Assembly (NCBI GenBank): GCA_948472605.1
Contig: CAOKUH010000085.1
Coordinates: 1 to 6,213 of the forward strand
DNA from: an uncultured Mycoplasmatota bacterium
GTDB taxonomy: Bacteria > Bacillota_I > Bacilli_A > RF39 > UBA660
DNA: 6,213 bases
Reading direction: 5' to 3'
Shown here: piece after piece, positions 1-6,007 of the stretch
Layout: each line of letters begins with the position of its first letter
Numbering within the stretch: the first letter of the stretch is position 1
The notes under the pieces: model-generated
Databases searched by the model: none
What the model was told of the DNA's origin: nothing
The model's input: the letters and a program-made list of their open reading frames with translations, nothing else
Made by a program: the position numbers and the translations under genes

Positions 1-493
1 TGATTCGGACTTCATTAGACATCAAGATATTGAATATATGATTAGGTTTTTTAACTTTTGTAGTATTATAAATTTAGATGAATTTTTAGTTGTTAAGTGT
101 GTAGATGATAAAGCAAATATTCCCAATTTTTCTAAAATGTTAGAAGTAAAAAAACTTTTCTTTAAAAAATTTGAGAAAGACATTAAAGAATATAAAAATA
201 AAGAAAATGAAATATATTATAATAATTATTTACAGCTTCTTTATATGGGAATAAATGATAAAAATAATTTTAAATATAGTCTTAATTTATTAAAGAAATA
301 TAAAAAAATATCTTATAAAGTTTATTTGAAATGTTGTTGTAAAAAAATTTTTCTTATTTTTCCTTTTATGAAAAATATTATGTATTATATAAAATTTAGA
401 AAAGATAAAAATTTAGAAAAAAATATTATAGATTATAAAAAAATAATAGGAGATAATGATTTTTATGAAAAAAATTTTCAAGAAAATAATTAA
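1..493 (+). CDS. Family 2 glycosyltransferase, 3' end only (5' truncated by window edge)
   Basis: The reading frame is open from the first bases of the window, so the Met at 38 is internal and the true start lies upstream. About 163 residues are visible, ending in TAA. The first residues contain FIRHQDIEYMIRFF, which matches the block near the end of the GT-A domain in GT2 sugar transferases, where the HQD aspartate (visible residue 9) sits at the usual catalytic-base (ED/QD) position. The following stretch, with LDEFLVVKCVDDKANIP, is also typical of capsular GT2 enzymes. The DXD nucleotide-sugar site would lie upstream and cannot be checked. The Lys-rich C-terminal tail contains three consecutive Cys (332-340) followed by a hydrophobic/aromatic patch, suggesting membrane association. 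Inferred role: cytoplasmic addition of one sugar to a lipid-linked polysaccharide repeat unit; donor and acceptor unknown. Its last 29 bases overlap the next gene. Confidence 0.85.
   Translation, partial: DSDFIRHQDIEYMIRFFNFCSIINLDEFLVVKCVDDKANIPNFSKMLEVKKLFFKKFEKDIKEYKNKENEIYYNNYLQLLYMGINDKNNFKYSLNLLKKYKKISYKVYLKCCCKKIFLIFPFMKNIMYYIKFRKDKNLEKNIIDYKKIIGDNDFYEKNFQENN
448..453 (+). promoter_or_regulatory. Ribosome binding site for the ATP-grasp gene, inside the upstream CDS
   Basis: AGGAGA lies within the 3' coding part of the GT2 gene. It sits only 2 bases before an ATG at 456 and 11 bases before an in-frame ATG at 465. Two bases is too close for normal initiation, so 465 is favoured although its spacing is somewhat long. 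The placement makes translation of the ATP-grasp gene likely to depend on ribosomes finishing the GT2 gene. Confidence 0.55.
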
Positions 494-1334
494 ACGAGTT
501 TTATGGATCTTACCTCCTAAAATAGCTCATAAAATACTTTATAGACATAGAATGCATAAGAAACTAGATTTAAAAAATCCCAAAGATTTTAATGAAAAAA
601 TTCAGTGGTTAATTTTAAATGACTATAAAACAAAAAAAATATATAGTAATTTGGCTGATAAGGTATTAGTGAGAGAATATATTAAAGAAAAAAATTATGA
701 GAATATTTTGCCTAAAATTTATGGGATTTATGATGATTTTTCTGACATAGATTTTTCTTTGTTACCTAAAAGGTTTGTTTTAAAACCAAATAACGGCTGT
801 GGGAATGTTTTTATATATGATGAGAAAGTAACTAAGGAAGAATTTGAATTATATGTAAAAAAACTAAGAAATAATTTGAAAAAAAATTTTGCATTAAATA
901 ATTTAGAATATCATTATAAAAATATTAAGCCTAAAATTATTGTAGAAGAATATTTAGATGACTCAGAAAATAAAGTACCATTAGATTACAAAATATATTG
1001 TTATAATGGAAAAGCAGAATGTATTTTAGTTTGCAGCGAAAGAGAAAAATTATTAAGGCTAGATTATTATGATTTAACTTGGCAATACCTTCCCTTTAGC
1101 AAAGAAGAATATAGAGCTGACAAAAGAATAAATTGTCCTTTTAATTTAGCAGAAATGATTAAAATAGCAGAAAATTTATCTAAAGGATTTCCTTTTGTTA
1201 GAATAGATTTATATAATATTCAAGGGAAAATTTATTTTGGAGAAATGACTTTTACTCCAGCAGCCGGTTTAGTAAATTACAATACAAAAGAGGCATTATT
1301 ATATTTAGGAAGTTTGATAAATATAAAAAAGTAG
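465..1334 (+). CDS. TupA-like ATP-grasp protein of polysaccharide biosynthesis
   Basis: Predicted cytoplasmic protein of 289 residues (292 if it starts at 456), the usual size for the TupA-like ATP-grasp family, named after a teichuronopeptide biosynthesis gene. The N-terminal block with LYRHRM (about 25-30) and NPKDFNEKIQWL (38-49) is the family hallmark. The ATP-grasp core follows: FVLKPNNGCGN (104-114) with the ATP-binding Lys107 and glycine-rich loop, IVEEYLDD (159-166), LDYKIYCYNG (173-182), and the C-terminal VRIDLY (245-250) and FGEMTFTPAAGL (258-269), where Asp248 and Glu260 are likely Mg-ATP ligands. ATP-grasp enzymes generally ligate a carboxylate to an amine or similar group through an acyl-phosphate. 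Many members sit in capsule loci, where databases call them glycosyltransferases by association; the actual reaction is not established. Start at 465 chosen because the AGGAGA is too close to 456. It overlaps the GT2 gene by 29 bases, and its TAG stop touches the next gene's ribosome site. Confidence 0.85.
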   Translation: MKKIFKKIIKRVLWILPPKIAHKILYRHRMHKKLDLKNPKDFNEKIQWLILNDYKTKKIYSNLADKVLVREYIKEKNYENILPKIYGIYDDFSDIDFSLLPKRFVLKPNNGCGNVFIYDEKVTKEEFELYVKKLRNNLKKNFALNNLEYHYKNIKPKIIVEEYLDDSENKVPLDYKIYCYNGKAECILVCSEREKLLRLDYYDLTWQYLPFSKEEYRADKRINCPFNLAEMIKIAENLSKGFPFVRIDLYNIQGKIYFGEMTFTPAAGLVNYNTKEALLYLGSLINIKK

Positions 1335-1347
1335 AGGTTGTGGTATA

Positions 1348-2544
1348 ATGAAAAAAATATGTTTTTTTATGAATTCTCCTTTTACTCTAGGGGGAGAGCA
1401 AAGAGTAGTTACAATTCTTGCTAATTATTTAGTAAATCATAACTATGAAGTATCCTTTTTATTAACTGATCGTTTTCAAAAACAAGATTATGAAATGTAT
1501 AAATTAGATAAAAAAATAAAACTAAATTTTGTTTTAAAATATAATAAATTTTTTAATAGAGTAGTTAGAAAGTTTTATAAAAAGTTAGGAGTATTCAATT
1601 CTAAAAAAGGCATTATAAAGAATAGATTGAGTTTATTAAAAAAAATATATTGCAATGGTTTTGACAAAAAGATATTAGCAAATGTAATAAATAAAGAAAA
1701 ATATGATTTTGTTATTGGTATCGGGAGTGAGTATTTTAGTATTTTAGTTATTTTAAAACCATTTTTAAGTAATTCTAAAATAGTGGCTTGGGAACATAGT
1801 TGTTTTAATGCTTATTTTAAAACTAAGGGAAGAAGATTTTATAATCAAAATGCCTTAATAAAATATTTATTCAATAATATAGACTACTATGTTGTACAAA
1901 CGGATGATGACAGAAAAAAAATTGAGAATAATTATAAATACTCAGCTATAACTTTAAATAATCCTAATAGTTTTAAAACTTTAGAGATTAGTGATTTAAC
2001 AACTAAAAATTTTGTTGCTGTAGGAAGATATACTTTTGTAAAGTGTTTTGATGAATTAATAGAGGCATTTCATTTGTTTAGCAAAAATAATTCAGAATGG
2101 AATTTATATATTGTTGGAGAAGGGGACGATAGGAAAAAGTATCAAGATATAATCAATAAATATAATTTAAATAAACGAATTTTTTTAACTGGACAAGTAA
2201 TAGATGTTCCAAAATATTACTTAAATTCTTCTATATACGTTATGACATCTTCTTGGGAAGGATGGGGAATGGTTGTAACAGAAGCAATGGCTTATGGTTT
2301 ACCAATAATTAGTTATGATATTCCGTCAAGCAGAGAAATATTTGGTAAATCAAATTGTGGTATTTTGATTGAAAAAAATAATGTTTCTCAATTAGCTAGT
2401 GCTATGAATTACTTGGCTAATAATGAACTCAAAATTAAAGAAATGTCTAAAGAATCTTTAAGCCAAGTAAAAAAGTTTGATATTGAAAAGATTGGAAAGC
2501 AATGGATTAAATTGATTTTTAAAGGTGATATAAATGAGAATTAA
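1348..2544 (+). CDS. Family 4 glycosyltransferase (GT-B fold)
   Basis: A 398-residue protein of normal length for retaining GT4 enzymes. The N-terminal acceptor domain begins with a first beta strand and the GGEQRV loop (15-20), common in GT4 polysaccharide transferases, and includes WEH (148-150). The C-terminal donor domain starts near 222 with VAVGRYTFVKCFDELIEAF (223-241), where Arg227 and Lys232 are the likely phosphate contacts; the usual Gly after the Lys is Cys233 here. It continues with LYIVGEGDDR (253-262) and the E-x7-E signature in SSWEGWGMVVTEAMAYGLP (Glu304 and Glu312), which binds the nucleotide-sugar donor. Inferred role: adding a sugar to the lipid-linked repeat unit on the inner membrane face; the sugar cannot be read from sequence. 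GAGGT at 1334-1338 precedes the ATG by 9 bases and shares a base with the previous stop codon, so the genes are probably coupled. The last 11 bases overlap the flippase gene. Confidence 0.92.
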   Translation: MKKICFFMNSPFTLGGEQRVVTILANYLVNHNYEVSFLLTDRFQKQDYEMYKLDKKIKLNFVLKYNKFFNRVVRKFYKKLGVFNSKKGIIKNRLSLLKKIYCNGFDKKILANVINKEKYDFVIGIGSEYFSILVILKPFLSNSKIVAWEHSCFNAYFKTKGRRFYNQNALIKYLFNNIDYYVVQTDDDRKKIENNYKYSAITLNNPNSFKTLEISDLTTKNFVAVGRYTFVKCFDELIEAFHLFSKNNSEWNLYIVGEGDDRKKYQDIINKYNLNKRIFLTGQVIDVPKYYLNSSIYVMTSSWEGWGMVVTEAMAYGLPIISYDIPSSREIFGKSNCGILIEKNNVSQLASAMNYLANNELKIKEMSKESLSQVKKFDIEKIGKQWIKLIFKGDINEN

Positions 2545-4051
2545 GAATTCTGTTAAAAATGTTTTATCAGCATTATTTTCTAATGTTGTAGCAATAATAA
2601 TTGGCTTTACAGCACAAGCTATTTTTATTAAAATACTTGGTAGTGAATATTTAGGATTAAATGGTTTATTTTCAAACATATTATCAATGATGGCCATTGT
2701 AGAAATGGGTATAGGAAGTGCAATAATTTATAATTTATATAAACCAATCGCTAATAATGATCTTAAAAATATTAAATCTTTAATGGCATTTTATAAAAAA
2801 AGTTATCGTATAATTGCAATTATTATATTTATAATTGGCTTTTTTATAAGTTTATTTTTACCATCTATAGTTGGGGAAGTATCTCTTGATATCAATATAA
2901 AAATAGTTTATTTTCTTTTCTTAACAGATACCATTTGTTCTTATTTATTATCATATAAGAGGAGTATCATTTATGCCAATCAAAAAAATTATATAATTAA
3001 TATAATACATATTTTTTACATAATATTTTTAAATATATTTCAATTAGTAATATTATACTTGACGAAAAATTATTATCTTTACTTAATAATTAAAATAGTG
3101 ATGAGAATTGTTGAAAATATAGCTATAACTCAGGTAGCTAATAAATATTATGGATATTTAAAAGATGATGATATAATTCCTCTTGATGAAAATTTAAAAA
3201 AAGATATTTTTAAAAAGACAAAAGCTTTATTTTTTCATCAAATAGGAGGATTTGTAGTTTCAGGAACTGATAATATAATTATCTCTAAATTTTTAGGATT
3301 AGTAATGGTGGGTTTATATTCCAATTATTTTTTAATTATTGATGCTGTTCATAAAATATTTAATCAGATTATACAATCAATGACAGCTAGTGTTGGGAAT
3401 TTATTAGTTACTGAATCTTTGGAAAAACAATTTATGATTTTTAAAAGAATTAGATTTTTAAATTTTTGGATATCGACATTTGCAAGTATTTCAACATTGA
3501 TTATAATGGATAGTTTTATAAGTATTTGGATAGGTAATGAATATATATTACCTAAAATAGTTTTAATTGTTTTAGTTTTAAATTATTTTCAAAAAAGTTC
3601 TAGATATACTTATGTAGTGTTTAAAGAGGCTGCTGGAATATATTACGAAGATCGTTTTGTTCCATTAATTGAATCACTAGTAAATATTGTAGCAAGTATA
3701 TTACTAGTAAAGATATTTGGTTTAGCTGGAGTCTTTATGGGGACAATAATTAGTAGTTTAGTATTATGGATATTTAGTTATCCAAAATATATTTATAAAA
3801 ATTTGTTTCAAAGAGATTATAAAAATTATTTTGTAGAAACGTTAGGATATTTATTTACATTTATATTTTTAGGAATTATATTGTATTATATATCTACTAA
3901 AATAGTTTTTAGTAATATGATTTTAAATTTTTGTACTAGTGTTTTAATTAGTATGATAATAACTAATATTTTGTTATTGGCTATATATCGGAAAAATGAA
4001 AACTTTATTTACTACAGAAATTTATTTTTCAAATTATTAAAAAGAAATTAA
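2534..4051 (+). CDS. Wzx-type oligosaccharide flippase (MOP superfamily membrane protein)
   Basis: A 505-residue, strongly hydrophobic protein with 12 to 14 predicted membrane helices; examples lie near residues 10-32, 43-66, 92-113, 121-140, 152-176, 233-253, 256-275, 308-332, 375-397, 399-416, 432-452 and 461-485. The N-terminal pattern, with GSEYLGLNGLFSNILSMMAI (36-55), ELGIGSAI-like EMGIGSAI (57-64) and YNLYKPIA (66-73), is characteristic of the Gram-positive capsule flippase subgroup of the polysaccharide biosynthesis/MATE-like MOP fold. Family role: moving undecaprenyl-diphosphate-linked repeat units from the inner to the outer face of the membrane. AAGGTG at 2522-2527 lies 6 bases before the ATG, and the gene overlaps the GT4 gene by 11 bases, so translation is probably coupled. 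Its presence implies a Wzx/Wzy-type pathway, with the polymerase outside this window. The C-terminus is Lys-rich and cytoplasmic. Confidence 0.92.
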   Translation: MRIKNSVKNVLSALFSNVVAIIIGFTAQAIFIKILGSEYLGLNGLFSNILSMMAIVEMGIGSAIIYNLYKPIANNDLKNIKSLMAFYKKSYRIIAIIIFIIGFFISLFLPSIVGEVSLDINIKIVYFLFLTDTICSYLLSYKRSIIYANQKNYIINIIHIFYIIFLNIFQLVILYLTKNYYLYLIIKIVMRIVENIAITQVANKYYGYLKDDDIIPLDENLKKDIFKKTKALFFHQIGGFVVSGTDNIIISKFLGLVMVGLYSNYFLIIDAVHKIFNQIIQSMTASVGNLLVTESLEKQFMIFKRIRFLNFWISTFASISTLIIMDSFISIWIGNEYILPKIVLIVLVLNYFQKSSRYTYVVFKEAAGIYYEDRFVPLIESLVNIVASILLVKIFGLAGVFMGTIISSLVLWIFSYPKYIYKNLFQRDYKNYFVETLGYLFTFIFLGIILYYISTKIVFSNMILNFCTSVLISMIITNILLLAIYRKNENFIYYRNLFFKLLKRN

Positions 4052-4055
4052 GAAT

Positions 4056-4059
4056 GGAG
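4056..4059 (+). promoter_or_regulatory. Ribosome binding site that sets the LCP start at 4066
   Basis: GGAG(A) lies 6 bases before the ATG at 4066 and overlaps the earlier in-frame ATG at 4054, which has no purine-rich ribosome site of its own. The site therefore argues for 4066 as the real start and against the upstream Met that would add four residues. Confidence 0.7.
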
Positions 4060-4065
4060 ATATCT

Positions 4066-5514
4066 ATGAAAAAAAATAAAAAAACAATTGTATTTATGAT
4101 ATTTAAAATATTAATTACAATATTATTATTAATTAGTTTTAGCTTATTTACTTATAATTTATTAAAGTTAAATATTATTCCAGATAAATATATAATTATA
4201 GGATTTATTATAATTTTAATTATTTTAATATTGTTATTATTATTTTTATATAAAATAAAAAATATAATATTTAAAATAATGTGTATTATTCTAATATTTT
4301 TATTTTCTACAGGATTTATTTTAGGAACTAATTATATCAGCAGTACTTATACTTTTATCGATAATACAAATAATAATTATGATACATTAACTTATTCAGT
4401 TATTGTTTTAAATAAAAGTAATTATAACAACATTGAAGATTTAAAGGATAGAAAAATATTATATTTAGAAGATAATTATAAAGAGAATATTAAAAATGAA
4501 CTTAATGGTAAAATAAATTTTGATGAATTAACAGAAAATGAATTTGGAACAATTATTGACAAATTATTAAAGAAAGAAGTAGATGCTATTGTTTTAGAAG
4601 AAAGTTACATAGCTATAGCAAAAGATGAACTAAAAAATTTTTCAAGTGATGCAAAAGTTATCTATTCTTTTGAACTTCAAGAAAAAAGTCATGTAGAAAA
4701 TCCTGATAATGATCAAAATAAAATAACTTTAGAACCATTTATATTATATATAAGTGGCATAGATCAATGGGGAAATGTTAATAGTGTAAGAGGACGAAGT
4801 GATGTAAATATGTTAGCGGTGGTGAATCCATTAACTAATCATATTTTACTAGTTAATACACCAAGAGATTATTATGTACAACTTGCTGGAACAACAGGCT
4901 ATAAAGATAAACTTACTCATGCGGGAATTTATGGTATTGAAAAAAGTATTAAAACATTAGAGGATTTATATGATATTGATATAACTCATTATTTACGTGT
5001 TAATTTTAATACAGTTATTAAAGTTGTTGATATAATAGGAGGAATAGATATTTATTCAGATAAAGCTTTTACTTGCTATACTAACACCAAAGTCCATGTT
5101 AAAGAAGGCTTAAATCACTTTGGTGGCAAAGAAGCATTAGCATATGCCCGTGAAAGATATGCATATACAACAGGAGATCATCATCGTGGAGAAAATCAAC
5201 AACAAGTAATAAAAGCTATATTTGAAAAAGTTACTACTTCAACTATTTTAATAAGTAAATATAATACTATTTTAAATAGTTTAAATGGCAGTTTTCAAAC
5301 CGATATGAGCATGAATGAAATTACTTCATTTATTAAACATCAATTAGATAAAATGCCAAATTGGACAATAGATACAACAGCAGTTACAGGAACAGGAGCT
5401 ATGGATTATACACATAGTATGGGTTCTAAACTGAAACTTTATGTTATGAAACCTGATGAGAATAGTATAGAAAAAGCCAAAGAAAAAATAAATGAGGTAT
5501 TAGATGAAAAATAA
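4066..5514 (+). CDS. LytR-CpsA-Psr (LCP) glycopolymer transferase, streptococcal CpsA-like
   Basis: A 482-residue membrane protein. Three membrane helices lie near residues 8-33, 41-63 and 67-92. An extracellular accessory domain follows (about 105-205), then the LCP catalytic domain (about 225-400) and a C-terminal tail with VTGTGAMDYTHSMGSKLKLY (440-459). LCP motifs are complete: GRSDVNML (243-250, Asp246), VNTPRDYY (263-270, Arg267), YARERY (360-365, Arg362 and Arg364) and HHRGENQQQ (372-380, Arg374 and Gln378). From memory these numbers coincide with the active-site residues reported for pneumococcal Cps2A, which also has three helices and an accessory domain. Known family role: transfer of undecaprenyl-linked polymers such as capsule or teichoic acid onto peptidoglycan, using Asp/Arg residues to bind Mg and pyrophosphate. 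Inferred role here: cell-wall anchoring of the polymer made by this operon. The gene starts 14 bases after the flippase stop and overlaps the VanZ gene by 11. Confidence 0.93.
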   Translation: MKKNKKTIVFMIFKILITILLLISFSLFTYNLLKLNIIPDKYIIIGFIIILIILILLLLFLYKIKNIIFKIMCIILIFLFSTGFILGTNYISSTYTFIDNTNNNYDTLTYSVIVLNKSNYNNIEDLKDRKILYLEDNYKENIKNELNGKINFDELTENEFGTIIDKLLKKEVDAIVLEESYIAIAKDELKNFSSDAKVIYSFELQEKSHVENPDNDQNKITLEPFILYISGIDQWGNVNSVRGRSDVNMLAVVNPLTNHILLVNTPRDYYVQLAGTTGYKDKLTHAGIYGIEKSIKTLEDLYDIDITHYLRVNFNTVIKVVDIIGGIDIYSDKAFTCYTNTKVHVKEGLNHFGGKEALAYARERYAYTTGDHHRGENQQQVIKAIFEKVTTSTILISKYNTILNSLNGSFQTDMSMNEITSFIKHQLDKMPNWTIDTTAVTGTGAMDYTHSMGSKLKLYVMKPDENSIEKAKEKINEVLDEK

Positions 5515-5962
5515 AATAATCTGGACATTTATTCTTGTAGTTTGTTTTAATATTATTTTTGCTTTTTCTCATCAGAATGGTATTACTAGTGAAAAATTAA
5601 GCGATGGAGTTAGTGAATCAATTATTAACGTAATTTCAAAAATTTTTGATAAAGAAATTGATTACAATAATAAATTGGAATTAATAAAAAAGTTAAGAAA
5701 AATAGTTAGAAAAAGTGCTCATTTTCTAATTTACTTGATATTGGGAATTATAATGTATTTTACTTTAAAAAATTATGGTGTGAAAGAGTTGGTATTATTT
5801 AGTATTTTATCTTGTTTTCTTTATGCTTGTTTAGATGAATTACATCAAACTTTTATTAGTGAAAGAGCAGGAAGATTTTTAGACGTTTTTTTAGATACCA
5901 GTGGAGCTTGTTTAGGAATTTTATTAACTCATTATATAAAAAAGAAAAAATGTAATCTATAA
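5504..5962 (+). CDS. VanZ-family membrane protein
   Basis: A 152-residue small membrane protein, of usual VanZ-family length. The first helix (about 5-22) ends in the family's FSHQNG motif (21-26). The central block with VRKSAHFLIYLILG (68-81; Arg69, Lys70, His73) and the block YACLDELHQTFISERAGR (107-124; Asp111, Glu112, His114, Gln115, Arg124), followed by Asp127 and Asp131, are the signature conserved polar residues set in hydrophobic helices (about 72-88, 95-110, 128-145). The prototype VanZ gives low-level teicoplanin resistance in the Tn1546 vanA cluster, but most chromosomal homologues have no known function, and nothing here suggests a glycopeptide-resistance cluster. GAGGT at 5494-5498 lies inside the LCP gene 5 bases before the ATG, and the genes overlap by 11 bases, implying coupled expression and a possible envelope role with the LCP enzyme. 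It is the last gene of the operon. Confidence 0.92.
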   Translation: MKNKIIWTFILVVCFNIIFAFSHQNGITSEKLSDGVSESIINVISKIFDKEIDYNNKLELIKKLRKIVRKSAHFLIYLILGIIMYFTLKNYGVKELVLFSILSCFLYACLDELHQTFISERAGRFLDVFLDTSGACLGILLTHYIKKKKCNL

Positions 5963-5976
5963 ATTGGAATAAAAAA

Positions 5977-6002
5977 ATAATTTCTATAAATACAGAAATT
6001 AT
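5977..6002. terminator. Short AT-rich hairpin between convergent genes, probable bidirectional terminator
   Basis: The arms ATAATTTCT (5977-5985) and AGAAATTAT (5994-6002) are perfect 9-base complements around an 8-base loop. On the minus strand the stem follows the Rpn-like stop codon by 5 bases and is followed directly by six Ts, the classic intrinsic layout. On the plus strand it follows the VanZ stop by 14 bases and leads into a T-rich but interrupted stretch. The stem has only one G-C pair and is thermodynamically weak, so efficiency is uncertain, particularly for the plus-strand operon. Confidence 0.5.
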
Positions 6003-6007
6003 CTACT

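Noticed and set aside
38..40. ATG at 38 as the start of a 151-residue gene
   Set aside because: The frame is open to the window's first bases and the residues before it (DSDFIRHQDIEY) are part of the conserved GT2 block, so the Met is internal.
2458..2697. Minus-strand open frame of 79 codons
   Set aside because: It lies antisense across the junction of the GT4 and flippase genes, both of which are clear family members; it has no recognisable motif and is expected by chance.
4054..4056. ATG at 4054 as the LCP start
   Set aside because: No ribosome binding site precedes it; the GGAG that overlaps it is correctly spaced for the ATG at 4066, and numbering from 4066 agrees with what I recall for Cps2A.
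4556..4600. TTGACA-like promoter hexamer within the LCP gene, and similar ones in the GT4 and flippase genes
   Set aside because: In DNA this AT-rich, -35 and -10 look-alikes are frequent by chance, and no well-spaced pair sits upstream of a gene start.
5504..5962. VanZ as a glycopeptide-resistance determinant
   Set aside because: No vanA/B ligase, vanH, vanX, vanY or two-component genes are nearby; most VanZ-family proteins occur outside resistance clusters.
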